In this document: piece by piece, positions 7,616 to 15,638 of the stretch
Numbering within the stretch: the stretch's first letter is position 1
How the letters are laid out: each line of letters starts with the position of its first letter
Assembly: GCA_023405135.1 (NCBI GenBank)
Contig: JAEXYZ010000093.1
Location: 1 to 39,181, forward strand
Length of the DNA stretch: 39,181 nt
Direction: 5' to 3'
DNA from: Bacillota bacterium
Lineage (GTDB): Bacteria; Bacillota; Bacilli; Bacillales_A; Planococcaceae
Notes under the pieces: generated by a model
Told to the model about the DNA's origin: nothing
Seen by the model: only the letters and a program-made list of their open reading frames with translations
Databases searched by the model: none
Position numbers and translations under genes: made by a program

Positions 7616-9130
7616 ATGTCAACGACTCCTATACCATCTAACAATGTAAGCTCTCCAGAAGAAAAAGGAAAGAAAAAATCGAGCTTAAGGCCACTGTGGA
7701 TTTTACTCGCTTTTGCTGCTTTAATTGGCATTACACTCATACCAAATGACGGAAGCTCTTTAACGATAGCAGGCCAACGTTCATTAGCAATACTAGCTTT
7801 TGCCGTAATACTATGGGTAACTGAAGCAGTTTCTTACCCTGTAAGTTCTGCAATGATTATTGCATTAACTGCTGTTTTATTAGGCTTAGCTCCCTCAACT
7901 GAAAATCCTAATAAAGATTTTGGAACAGGCGAAGCATTAAAGTTGATATTAGGTGGTTTTAGTAACTCTTCTGTTGCCCTTGTAGCAGCCGCCCTTTTCC
8001 TAGCTTCGGCTATGCAAGTAACTAATTTACATAAACGTTTAGCTTTATGGATTCTATCCCTCGTTGGAACGAAAACAAAAAACATTGTATTCGGTGCAAT
8101 ATTAGTCTCAATTGTTTTAGCTTTCTTTGTTCCTAGTGCAACAGCTCGTGCTGGCGCTGTAGTTCCTATCTTATTAGGAATTGTAGCAGCATTTGGTCTA
8201 GCAAATGACAGTCGGCTTTCGGCACTATTAGTTATTACTTCTGTACAAGCAGTATCTATTTGGAATATAGGTATTAAAACCGCAGCAGCTCAAAACATGG
8301 TTGCTCTTGGATTCTTAAATAGTGAATTTGGCATAGATATTTCTTGGAGTGAATGGTTTATGTATGCTGCTCCATTTTCAATACTAATGTCTATTGCATT
8401 ATTTTTCATTATGATTCTATTAATTAAGCCCGAGACAAATACTATCGCGGGTGGGAAAGACATTATTAAACAACAACTGCAAGATTTAGGCACTTTAAAA
8501 CGAAAAGAAGTTACATTGATCATTACTTCGATTGTTTTGCTATTCTTTTGGGCTACTGAGGGGAAATTCCATCCATTTGATACAACAACAGTAACTATTG
8601 TCGCTATTGCATTTCTTTTAACACCTAAAGTTGGTGTATTTTCTTGGAAGGAAGTTGAAAAGCAAATTCCTTGGGGGACTATTATTGTATTTGCAGTTGG
8701 TATTGCATTAGGTACTGTTTTACTTAATACAGGTGGTGCAGCATGGTTATCTGATACAGTATTTGGTTCACTCGGTTTAAATACAATGCCAATTTTAGCG
8801 ACAATTGCGTTAGTTACAATATTTAATATTTTAATTCACCTTGGCTTTGCAAGTGCAACTAGTTTAGCTTCTGCCTTGATTCCAGTATTTATTGCTTTAG
8901 CAACGACTTTACCCGATATTAATCAAATCGGTTTTGTATTAATTCAACAATTTGTTATTAGTTTTGGCTTCTTATTACCAATAAGTGCACCGCAAAATAT
9001 GCTTGCCTATGGTACTGGCGCCTTTACAACAAAAGATTTCTTAAAATCAGGAATTCCTTTAACCATACTTGGTTATTTACTTATATTATTATTTAGTGCT
9101 ACTTATTGGAAGTGGATTGGACTATTGTGA
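7616..9130 (+). CDS. SLC13/DASS-family anion:sodium symporter (dicarboxylate type)
   Basis: A 504-residue permease with a hydrophilic, Lys-rich first 24 residues and about 11-13 membrane segments, the size and layout of the divalent anion:Na+ symporter family (CitT, SdcS, YflS). Two repeat hallmarks are visible: VLWVTEAVSYPVSSAM near residue 65 and the two substrate/sodium loops, SATARAGAVVPILL (~175) and SAPQNMLAYGTGAF (~465). These stand where the family has SNT-type motifs; the exact SNT triplets are replaced by SAT and SAP. Likely substrates are C4-dicarboxylates, tartrate or related anions; the sequence cannot decide. The gene is monocistronic, with two hairpins at its 3' end. Confidence 0.85.
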   Translation: MSTTPIPSNNVSSPEEKGKKKSSLRPLWILLAFAALIGITLIPNDGSSLTIAGQRSLAILAFAVILWVTEAVSYPVSSAMIIALTAVLLGLAPSTENPNKDFGTGEALKLILGGFSNSSVALVAAALFLASAMQVTNLHKRLALWILSLVGTKTKNIVFGAILVSIVLAFFVPSATARAGAVVPILLGIVAAFGLANDSRLSALLVITSVQAVSIWNIGIKTAAAQNMVALGFLNSEFGIDISWSEWFMYAAPFSILMSIALFFIMILLIKPETNTIAGGKDIIKQQLQDLGTLKRKEVTLIITSIVLLFFWATEGKFHPFDTTTVTIVAIAFLLTPKVGVFSWKEVEKQIPWGTIIVFAVGIALGTVLLNTGGAAWLSDTVFGSLGLNTMPILATIALVTIFNILIHLGFASATSLASALIPVFIALATTLPDINQIGFVLIQQFVISFGFLLPISAPQNMLAYGTGAFTTKDFLKSGIPLTILGYLLILLFSATYWKWIGLL

Positions 9131-9146
9131 AAATTATGAATACCTC

Positions 9147-9172
9147 CTATTTTGTAATAGAATACAAAATAG
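9147..9172 (+). terminator. First 3' hairpin after the SLC13 permease
   Basis: CTATTTTGTA and TACAAAATAG form a perfect 10-bp, AU-rich stem shortly after the stop. No T-run follows. It may act together with the next hairpin as a 3' stabiliser. Confidence 0.5.
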
Positions 9173-9173
9173 A

Positions 9174-9220
9174 CTAATATAGCCTTATGGAGTGCAATCA
9201 CTCTGTAAGGCTAATATTTA
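9174..9220 (+). terminator. Terminator after the SLC13 permease
   Basis: TAGCCTTA and TAAGGCTA arms, with an inner GAGTG/CACTC stem and loop CAAT, are followed by a T-rich stretch. It ends just before the nitroreductase ribosome binding site. Confidence 0.75.
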
Positions 9221-9247
9221 TTATTTAAATAAGGGGTGTTTAGAGAA

Positions 9248-9982
9248 ATGACAGTTAAAGAATTACTACGTAGTCATTCTTCTGTACGAAAATATACTGG
9301 TGAACAGATACCAAGAGAAACTGTTGTAGAATTAATTCAAACTGCTCAAATGGCAGCAAGCTCACATTTTGTACAAGCATATAGTGTTATTTGGGTAACA
9401 GATGAAGAAAAGAAACAAAAATTAGGTGAACTATCTAAAAATGATTTCCAATTTACAACAGCAGGTGCATCATTTTTATTTTGTGTAGACTTCAAGCGGT
9501 TACAAAAGGCAGGTCAAAAACATGGGGTTGAGATTGTCGCTGATACTGTGGAGAATGTATTAGTTGGTGTTGCTGATGTTGCAATTTTTGCTCAAAATTT
9601 TGTAATTGCTGCTGAAGCAGAAGGATACGGCATTTGTTATATTGGCGGTGCCCGTAACAACCCAGCTGAAATTAGTGAGCTTTTTAACCTTCCTGAGTAT
9701 GTGTTTCCACTATTTGCAATGACAATCGGAACACCTACAAAACGTAATGAAACAAAACCACGACTTCCAGTTGATGCTATTCTTCATGAAAATGGATACG
9801 ACGTAGATAAGTATGATTCATTACTTGATGAATACGACTCAATTATGGAAAACTACTATGCAAGTCGTAGCTCAAACAATAAAATATCTAATTGGACGAA
9901 GCAAATGGCAGATTTCTTAATTGAGCAGCGTCGCCCACAAATGAAAGAGTTTTTGTCTTCAAAAGGATTTAATTGGAAATAA
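9248..9982 (+). CDS. nfrA: NADPH-dependent FMN nitroreductase (NfrA/NfsA family)
   Basis: A 244-residue flavin reductase/nitroreductase of the oxygen-insensitive NfsA group. The N-terminal RSHSSVRKYTGEQIPRE carries the FMN-phosphate contact SxRxF/Y. AAQMAASSHFVQAYSVIWV, VGVADVAIFAQNFVIAAEAE and GYGICYIGGARNNPAEI are the remaining FMN-binding blocks. Family members reduce nitroaromatics, flavins or disulfides with NADPH. A GTG at 9236 also opens the frame, but it lies inside the ribosome binding site AAGGGG. The ATG at 9248, giving MTVKELL, fits the family start and is chosen. Terminators on both sides make it monocistronic. Confidence 0.92.
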   Translation: MTVKELLRSHSSVRKYTGEQIPRETVVELIQTAQMAASSHFVQAYSVIWVTDEEKKQKLGELSKNDFQFTTAGASFLFCVDFKRLQKAGQKHGVEIVADTVENVLVGVADVAIFAQNFVIAAEAEGYGICYIGGARNNPAEISELFNLPEYVFPLFAMTIGTPTKRNETKPRLPVDAILHENGYDVDKYDSLLDEYDSIMENYYASRSSNNKISNWTKQMADFLIEQRRPQMKEFLSSKGFNWK

Positions 9983-9991
9983 CACATGACT

Positions 9992-10038
9992 AAAGAGAGA
10001 ACTTACAACAAACTAGTTTAAAAGTAAGTTCTCTTTTC
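9992..10038 (+). terminator. Terminator after nitroreductase gene
   Basis: AGAGAACTTAC and GTAAGTTCTCT form an 11-bp stem around a 17-base loop, followed by TTTTCC. Confidence 0.85.
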
Positions 10039-10126
10039 CATAAATACGGTAAAATAGTAACCTCATCTTCCCCTCAAATTTTTGTTAAAATAATAAGAAA
10101 GTCTGTAAGCTTGAAAGGATGTTTTT

Positions 10127-10561
10127 ATGAAGGGTGATAGACAAGTTGCAATGTCATTAGAGCGACAGCATATAAAACATGTGAGACATTATTATCGTAC
10201 AATTGCTGAAATTAATGTAGAACTTGCAAAACTACATAAAATCATTGAAGTAGATATAAATAAAGAAAAATATAAATTTGCTTCTGAATATGTAAATCAA
10301 TATGTTTCTTACACTTCCATTTGGAATGTTAAATTTGTTTATAATTTAGAAAGTCCAGAGGTAGCTTTACTGCAAATATTCCATTTGGATTATATATTTG
10401 ATCATGAACCAGAGAACCTTTTTATAAAAGAACGAAAAATGTTACTTGAACAAAAGGAGCAATTCTTTAAATTAAAGCCATATCAAGAAGAACATATTGA
10501 ATTAAGAAAACAAAATATGCTTCAATTTATTGAAGAAAAGGAGAACCCGATAAATCTATAA
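10127..10561 (+). CDS. Hypothetical protein, charged and helical
   Basis: A 144-residue soluble protein without a signal peptide or membrane segment. I do not recognise the family. It is rich in Lys, Glu, Tyr and Ile and predicted by eye to be mostly helical, with a 30-residue charged C-terminal helix (from about LLEQKEQFFKLKPYQEEH). The start ATG follows GAAAGGATG with short spacing. MSLERQHIKHVRHYY, in frame nine codons later, is an alternative start but has no better ribosome binding site. The last codons run into the terminator shared with the convergent membrane protein gene. Composition matches the neighbours, so transfer is not suggested. Confidence 0.65.
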   Translation: MKGDRQVAMSLERQHIKHVRHYYRTIAEINVELAKLHKIIEVDINKEKYKFASEYVNQYVSYTSIWNVKFVYNLESPEVALLQIFHLDYIFDHEPENLFIKERKMLLEQKEQFFKLKPYQEEHIELRKQNMLQFIEEKENPINL

Positions 10562-10580
10562 TAATTTATCGGGTTCTTAT
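10542..10580. terminator. Bidirectional terminator between two convergent genes
   Basis: AGAACCCGATAAAT and ATTTATCGGGTTCT form a perfect 14-bp stem with an 8-base loop. It overlaps the end of the upstream hypothetical gene and lies only a few bases from the 3' end of the minus-strand gene. Confidence 0.85.
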
Positions 10581-10583
10581 TTA

Positions 10584-12266
10584 TTATTTTGTTACAATTC
10601 CCTCAATGACAATCTCTTTCACAGGTAGGAATTGTTCCTCTGTATTATAATAAGTGATTGCAACATGATCTCCTTCTTGTAAATAAATAACAAGTGGGGC
10701 ATTTTGTGAACTTACAATAAAGTTTTGCCCCGTATTTAATAAGAACGATACAATTGTGTAATCTCCTATTCGTTCTTTATAAACTCGAACTACATCTCCT
10801 GTTATTGTTGCTTCTTCTGCATTCGAAGCACCATCTACTGAATCTCCACTTCGATTAAGTGCTGTTTTATAAAGCCTTAACGCTTCTTTTGGTGTTGAAC
10901 CGAAAGCAGAAATTTCAGGATTCGCTGCTGAAACAATGAAGTAGTTTTGTAGGAAACCATTTGAATCAAGTACTGGTGCCAACCAACTCGCTTCGCCATA
11001 AAAGTTATAAAGAATTGGCATTTCCCCTAACCATTCTTTTTCAATAAATTTTTTCTCGATAATATCTAAAGCGCCTCGTGAATCCATATAGGATTCTTCC
11101 AGATTTCCTGTATAATAAGTCGATTCACCAGTTCTTGCATTAGTTAATGAATAACCTAGCATCGAATCAACGCCTTCTTTCGGGCTTGTAAAGTCTGTAA
11201 AATAGTACATTTCACCATTTTCATTAAAGATTGGACTTACATTTGCTTCTGTTCCCTCATCTGAAGGTAATTTCACATCTTTTTTCCCAAACTTACTATT
11301 CCAAAAACCATGAACATATTTACCAAAATAGCTATTTTGAAGACTAACGGATTCTGGCGAAACAGCTCCATCAATAAATTCAGGAACTTCATCTAAAGTG
11401 AGCACTTCAGAATCCCCTGTTGCTGCATCCACCATTACAATTCCTTTTACATCAAAACCATTACGAGCAGAAATAAATTCCCCATATGATCTAATATAAT
11501 ATGGCTTACCCTCGTCATCTATTTCTAATTGAGGTTCACCATAGAAAATAAGCGTTGGGTTTTGTAGACGCATATGACGTTCTAAATCTTTATTTAAAAA
11601 CGCTGACGGCACATACTTCATGTCACTTTTCATAAATTTCGGATTATCACTAGAATCTGTCGCACTCATCGAAAAATAACCAGGCGTTGTTTTGCCGTTA
11701 AACCATTTAAAAAATCCTGAAAACTCAACAGGAGCAATATAAACATATTCTCCGTTTACTTTTTGAATTTGTAAATTCCCAAGCTCATAATAGCTTGTAT
11801 TCGGTACTTGACCAAATGCTTTTTTCATTTTATTTTCTGCAAAACGCGGCGGAACACTAGCTGGCGTTTTCGTTTCATCAAAAGGTTCAATTTCCTCTTT
11901 CTGCTCCATTTTTGCAGACTCAAATTTTTCATTTGCATTCCATATTGGAGCTGACAACATGTAACCTAACAAAATTAAACTTGCTAAAAAGAGGATACCT
12001 TTAAAAGTTTGTTCCACTCCTGTAGACATGAGAACACCAATTAACGCAATGATCGGAAGCACGTAAGCAAAAGCAGTCCAATGCATATCAATCTTCGTAA
12101 TATAAACAACTACGAAAGAAATAACGGAACTAGCAATTAGAGAAAAAATTAAAGAGCTCCAAAGCTTATTTGTTTTCTCTCCTTTTTGTCCCTTTTTCGT
12201 TATAGGTACAACCACAACAGTAATAACGACCGCAGCAATTAAAGTTGCTATTAATAACTGATTCAA
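10584..12266 (-). CDS. Membrane protein with large extracytoplasmic domain, unknown function
   Basis: About 560 residues. Four hydrophobic helices fill the first ~120 residues (for example LIATLIAAVVITVVVVPI and FKGILFLASLILLGYML). They are followed by ~430 hydrophilic residues with many beta-strand and aromatic segments, probably outside the cell. Near the C-terminus a small OB-like segment begins at ATITGDVVRVYKERIGDYTI. I recognise homologous hypothetical proteins in Bacillales but no functional assignment. The start is judged to be TTG at 12266, because the ribosome binding site AAGGGTGG lies 5 bases upstream of it. An upstream GTG at 12275 lies inside that ribosome binding site. The gene is monocistronic, convergent with the small hypothetical gene and divergent from yhhN. 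Confidence 0.75.
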   Translation of the reverse strand: MNQLLIATLIAAVVITVVVVPITKKGQKGEKTNKLWSSLIFSLIASSVISFVVVYITKIDMHWTAFAYVLPIIALIGVLMSTGVEQTFKGILFLASLILLGYMLSAPIWNANEKFESAKMEQKEEIEPFDETKTPASVPPRFAENKMKKAFGQVPNTSYYELGNLQIQKVNGEYVYIAPVEFSGFFKWFNGKTTPGYFSMSATDSSDNPKFMKSDMKYVPSAFLNKDLERHMRLQNPTLIFYGEPQLEIDDEGKPYYIRSYGEFISARNGFDVKGIVMVDAATGDSEVLTLDEVPEFIDGAVSPESVSLQNSYFGKYVHGFWNSKFGKKDVKLPSDEGTEANVSPIFNENGEMYYFTDFTSPKEGVDSMLGYSLTNARTGESTYYTGNLEESYMDSRGALDIIEKKFIEKEWLGEMPILYNFYGEASWLAPVLDSNGFLQNYFIVSAANPEISAFGSTPKEALRLYKTALNRSGDSVDGASNAEEATITGDVVRVYKERIGDYTIVSFLLNTGQNFIVSSQNAPLVIYLQEGDHVAITYYNTEEQFLPVKEIVIEGIVTK

Positions 12267-12330
12267 CCGAACCACCCTTTCTTATAACTGTTTTACGGAA
12301 TAGAAACGGATTTAGTTTCATAAATACATA

Positions 12331-12375
12331 AGAAAAGCGGAGCGCGTTCGTTCAGCCGCTCGAGGGGCTAGATAC
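12331..12375. repeat. GC-rich short intergenic repeat-like element
   Basis: AGAAAAGCGGAGCGCG at the left and CAGCCGCTCGAGGGGC at the right stand out as GC-rich in an AT-rich intergenic region. They resemble, from memory, a short repeat seen many times in Bacillaceae genomes that begins AGAAAAGCGGA-GCGC and contains CAGCCCC. Internal pairing AGCGG/CCGCT supports a small stem. Only one copy is in this window, so repeat status is an inference. Confidence 0.4.
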
Positions 12376-12427
12376 TCATTCAAATAAATCCATGCTTTTT
12401 AATTTTAATAAAAAGGAGTGGTACTTT

Positions 12428-13090
12428 TTGATACAAAAAATTTTATTAAGTCTCATTGTCATTTTCAGCTTCTATTACACCTTCTTTATTGAATCCATTT
12501 CCGATTCTTTTATATTGGTTTTTAAATTAATTCCTATGATTTTAATCATTTTTCTCGCATTTTTAAGCCAATCAAAAAATGCAATAGCGTATAAAACATT
12601 AGTCATAATCGCTCTTATCTTTTGTGCATTTGGTGATTATACATTGCAGTGGTTTATTATAGGCCTTTCGTGCTTTTTAGTAGGTCATATTTTTTACATT
12701 CGGGCATTTTTATCATCAAGTGAAAAAATCACTCCTTTATGGATGAAGCTTCTCCTTTTAATTTATGGTGGTAGTATGATGATTTGGATCAGTATCACTT
12801 TATACAATTCAAATCAGTCAATTCTTTCAATTTTAGTTTGCGCCTATATCATTGTAATATTAACTATGGGCTTGACATCTTTTAAAACTGGCTCTATATA
12901 TGCAAGTATAGGGGCAATTTTATTTATTATTTCCGACTCTATATTAGCAATAAATAAATTTATCTCTCCAATTGAGTATTCTCATCAACTTATTATGCTC
13001 ACTTATTATGCGGCACAAATTTTCATCGCGTTAAGCATTGCTAACTACTCTAAATCCCAAAGTAAAAGTGCTACAATGAAAGTAGCTTAA
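12428..13090 (+). CDS. YhhN/TMEM86-family membrane protein (lysoplasmalogenase-like)
   Basis: A 220-residue protein of about eight hydrophobic segments. Family blocks are visible: FKLIPMILIIFLAF (K-iPm---l), FCAFGDYTLQWFIIGLSCFL followed by VGHIFYIRAF (GD--L-----F--G---FL-gH-fYi), and GAILFIISDSILAINKF near the C-terminus. Eukaryotic TMEM86 and some bacterial YhhN proteins hydrolyse lysoplasmalogen; the substrate in this organism is not known. Although an ATG at 12392 is in frame, the ribosome binding site AAAAGGAGTGG lies just upstream of TTG 12428, so that TTG is taken as the start. It is followed by pepT after 20 bases, a probable operon. Confidence 0.85.
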   Translation: MIQKILLSLIVIFSFYYTFFIESISDSFILVFKLIPMILIIFLAFLSQSKNAIAYKTLVIIALIFCAFGDYTLQWFIIGLSCFLVGHIFYIRAFLSSSEKITPLWMKLLLLIYGGSMMIWISITLYNSNQSILSILVCAYIIVILTMGLTSFKTGSIYASIGAILFIISDSILAINKFISPIEYSHQLIMLTYYAAQIFIALSIANYSKSQSKSATMKVA

Positions 13091-13110
13091 AACTTGAGGG
13101 GGGCTTCATA

Positions 13111-14340
13111 ATGAAAGAAAAAGTAATTGAACGTTTGATTAGATATGCAAAAATTGATACACAATCTGATCCCGAAAGCTCTACAATGCCTTCTACAGAA
13201 AAACAGTTTGATTTATTAAATGTATTAAAAGATGAGCTTTCAGCAATCGGTTTAACAGAAATTACATTAGATGAAAACGGCTATTTATTTGCCACTTTAC
13301 CATCTAATACTGAAAAACAAGTTCCGACAATTGGTTTTCTAGCTCACGTTGATACATCTCCTGACTTTTCAGGGGCAAATGTGAATCCTCAACGCATTGA
13401 TAATTATGATGGTGGTGATATTCAGTTAAACTCTGACCTTATTATGTCACCTACCTATTTCCCAAATTTAAAAAACTATGTAGGTCAAACACTCATTACT
13501 ACTGATGGTACAACACTTTTAGGTGCTGATGATAAAGCTGGTATAGCTGAAATTATAACTGCTATGGAATATTTAGTTGAACATCCTGAAATTAAACACG
13601 GGAAAATTCGTGTTGCATTTACACCTGATGAAGAAATTGGACGCGGTCCGCATAAATTTGACGTTAAAGCATTTGGAGCTGATTTCGCCTATACAATGGA
13701 TGGTGGTCCGCTTGGTGAGCTGCAATTTGAAAGCTTTAATGCAGCTGGTGCTAAAGTAACTACACGAGGAACAAGTGTACACCCTGGATCAGCAAAAAAT
13801 AAAATGGTTAATGCAATTACATTGGCTATTAAATTCCAAAATGGAATGCCAGTAGATGCAGTTCCAGAAAAAACAGAAGGCTACGAAGGATTCATTCATT
13901 TAATGAGCTTTAACGGAAATGTTGAGGAAGCAAAACTTTCTTATATTATTCGTGACCATAATCGTGAAAAATTCGAAGCAAAAAAAGCGCATTTTTTAGA
14001 AGTCGAAAATATGATAAAAAATAAATTTGGTGAAAATGCAATCACAGTAGAAATTGAAGATCAATATTACAATATGGGTGAAAAAATAAAACCTGTAAAA
14101 GAAATTGTTGACATTGCTTATAAAGCAATGGAAAATTTAAATATCGATCCTATCATTGAACCAATTCGTGGCGGTACGGATGGTTCGCAATTATCGTACA
14201 TGGGTTTACCTACTCCAAATATTTTTGCAGGTGGCGAAAACATGCACGGAAAATTCGAATTTATTTCAGGTGAGACAATGGAAAAAGCAACTCAGGTTAT
14301 TTTAGAAATTGTTCAGCTTTTTGAAGCACAAGCAAAATAA
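13111..14340 (+). CDS. pepT: Peptidase T (tripeptide aminopeptidase, M20B)
   Basis: A 409-residue cytoplasmic dizinc aminopeptidase that removes the N-terminal residue of tripeptides. Zinc and catalytic blocks appear in order: FLAHVDTSPDFSG (~76-88, His and catalytic Asp), TTDGTTLLGADDKAGIAE (~130-147, bridging Asp), FTPDEEIGRG (~170-179, catalytic Glu-Glu), TMDGGPLGELQFE, and the late IRGGTDGSQLSYMGLPTPNI. Length and motifs are standard. The start is ATG behind an unusually G-rich SD with six G, complementary to the C-run of the candidate Fur-controlled RNA at 15472-15477. It is probably cotranscribed with the YhhN gene and ends in its own terminator. Confidence 0.96.
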   Translation: MKEKVIERLIRYAKIDTQSDPESSTMPSTEKQFDLLNVLKDELSAIGLTEITLDENGYLFATLPSNTEKQVPTIGFLAHVDTSPDFSGANVNPQRIDNYDGGDIQLNSDLIMSPTYFPNLKNYVGQTLITTDGTTLLGADDKAGIAEIITAMEYLVEHPEIKHGKIRVAFTPDEEIGRGPHKFDVKAFGADFAYTMDGGPLGELQFESFNAAGAKVTTRGTSVHPGSAKNKMVNAITLAIKFQNGMPVDAVPEKTEGYEGFIHLMSFNGNVEEAKLSYIIRDHNREKFEAKKAHFLEVENMIKNKFGENAITVEIEDQYYNMGEKIKPVKEIVDIAYKAMENLNIDPIIEPIRGGTDGSQLSYMGLPTPNIFAGGENMHGKFEFISGETMEKATQVILEIVQLFEAQAK

Positions 14341-14350
14341 ATTATTTTAT

Positions 14351-14385
14351 GCGAAGTAAGTTTCTTTCTTACTTCGCCCTTTTTA
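14351..14385 (+). terminator. Terminator after pepT
   Basis: The 10-bp stem GCGAAGTAAG/CTTACTTCGC with loop TTTCTTT is followed by CCTTTTT. Confidence 0.9.
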
Positions 14386-14467
14386 TCGTTTTATATATCT
14401 GAATATTATTTATTTTTAGTATACATAGAAATTTAACTATTTTTAAATAAGGAAGTAGGTTATTAGA

Positions 14468-15439
14468 TTGAAAGAAATAGTGTTAGGAATTCTTGCAGCA
14501 TTGTTTTTTGCAGTAACTTTCATTTTAAATCATTCTATGGAATTAGATGGTGGTAGCTGGCTTTGGAGCTCATCCTTACGATATTTTTTTATGCTTCCAT
14601 TTCTCTTTATTATTGTACTTTCTCGCAAAGGATGGAAACCACTCTCTTCTGAAATGAAAGCTCAACCGGCAAAATGGTTGCTTTGGAGTTTTGTAGGGTT
14701 TGTACTATTTTACGCTCCACTAACTTATGTAGCTTCTTTTGGACCTGGTTGGCTTGTTTCAGGAACATGGCAGTTTACTATTGTTGCTGGAATTTTGTTA
14801 GCTCCATTATTCGTGAAAACTGTAAATGGGGTAACTATCCGCCAAAAGATTCCTGTTATCTCATTGCTAATTTCAAGCGTAATTCTAATCGGAATTTTAT
14901 TAATTCAAGTTCCGCAAGCCCAATCAGTATCATTTGATATTTTACTGTTAGGTACATTACCCGTTGCTATAGCTGCGTTTGCCTATCCACTTGGTAATCG
15001 GAAAATGATGGATGTTTGCGGTGGCCGACTCGATACTTTTCAAAGAGTTCTCGGTATGACAATTGCCTCTCTACCCGCGTGGATACTTTTAGCAGGTTAT
15101 GCATTAGTAACAGTAGGTCTACCGTCTGCAAATCAAGTGTTTCAATCATTAATAGTTGCTGTTAGCTCTGGTGTTATTGCTACAGTATTGTTTTTCATAG
15201 CTACAGATCGTGTTCGAGAAGATCAAGGAAAACTGGCTGCAGTTGAAGCAACACAATCAACAGAAGTATTATTCGCCATTATTGGAGAAATGGTTTTATT
15301 AAGTGTTCCACTACCAAGTCCTATTGCTCTAATTGGGGTTAGTGTTATTGTTATTGGAATGCTTCTGCATAGTTATCATACAGTACTACTTTCTAAAAAG
15401 TCGCATATTAAAGAAAAAGAAGCCGAACTTCAAAATTGA
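14468..15439 (+). CDS. Multidrug resistance efflux transporter family permease (EmrE-like, DMT)
   Basis: A 323-residue, ten-helix permease of the drug/metabolite superfamily, closest by pattern to the Bacillales 'multidrug resistance efflux transporter' family (YjlA type). LGILAALFFAVTFILNHSM at the N-terminus, YVASFGPGWLVSGTWQFT in the middle and AAVEATQSTEVLFAIIGEM near the eighth helix are characteristic. Export of drugs has been assumed from the family name only. The start is TTG behind AAGGAAG/GTAGG. The last codons overlap a bidirectional terminator that also ends the minus-strand candidate RNA. Confidence 0.8.
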   Translation: MKEIVLGILAALFFAVTFILNHSMELDGGSWLWSSSLRYFFMLPFLFIIVLSRKGWKPLSSEMKAQPAKWLLWSFVGFVLFYAPLTYVASFGPGWLVSGTWQFTIVAGILLAPLFVKTVNGVTIRQKIPVISLLISSVILIGILLIQVPQAQSVSFDILLLGTLPVAIAAFAYPLGNRKMMDVCGGRLDTFQRVLGMTIASLPAWILLAGYALVTVGLPSANQVFQSLIVAVSSGVIATVLFFIATDRVREDQGKLAAVEATQSTEVLFAIIGEMVLLSVPLPSPIALIGVSVIVIGMLLHSYHTVLLSKKSHIKEKEAELQN

Positions 15440-15540
15440 AGTTCGGCTTTTGTTGTTGACGTTCTAGTTAAGGGGGGTAGAACGTTTACATGATTCGCAT
15501 TCTTCTGGAGAAAGAAGCTAAAGAGTATTTCTTTCTTTAT
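15410..15540 (-). ncRNA. Candidate Fur-regulated small RNA (FsrA-like) with C-rich loop
   Basis: A transcript of about 130 nt is predicted from the minus-strand promoter at 15547-15575 to the terminator at 15418-15448. No protein gene follows this promoter on that strand. The RNA would contain an 8-bp perfect stem ACGTTCTA/TAGAACGT (15459-15466 and 15478-15485) that presents CCCCCC in an 11-base loop, followed by the strong terminator stem. A Fur-controlled sRNA with C-rich single-stranded segments that pair with Shine-Dalgarno sequences is the design of Bacillus subtilis FsrA. I see analogy in arrangement and motif; homology in sequence cannot be judged here. The 3' part is antisense to the end of the permease gene. 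Confidence 0.65.
15418..15455. terminator. Bidirectional terminator shared by the permease and the Fur-box RNA
   Basis: AGCCGAACTTC and GAAGTTCGGCT form an 11-bp stem with loop AAAATT. The plus-strand side is followed by TTTTGTTGTT. The minus-strand side is followed by a T-rich tract TTCTTTTTCTTT. Confidence 0.85.
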
Positions 15541-15542
15541 AC

Positions 15543-15575
15543 GATAATGATAATCATTTTCATTTAGAATGTCAA
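15543..15575 (-). promoter_or_regulatory. Sigma-A promoter overlapped by a near-perfect Fur box
   Basis: The 19-mer GATAATGATAATCATTTTC at 15543-15561 differs from the classical Fur box at one position. On the minus strand TTGACA (15570-15575) and TATCAT (15547-15552) are separated by 17 bases, and the Fur box covers the -10 element, so bound Fur would block the promoter. Both flanking protein genes end here, so the only thing it can drive at short range is the candidate RNA. Confidence 0.85.
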
Positions 15576-15638
15576 CTGATTTCATTTAATTTTTTTCGGA
15601 ATAGCAAAAATCTACCTTTCCTACTATTTTGTAGCATT

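Noticed and set aside
15490..15567. Plus-strand 25-codon frame (MIRILLEKEAKEYFFLYTIM...) with AAGGGGGG upstream
   Set aside because: The spacing from the G-run to ATG is 12 bases, the frame runs through the Fur box and promoter of the opposite strand, and no plus-strand promoter is seen. The G-run is explained by the C-rich loop of the candidate sRNA.
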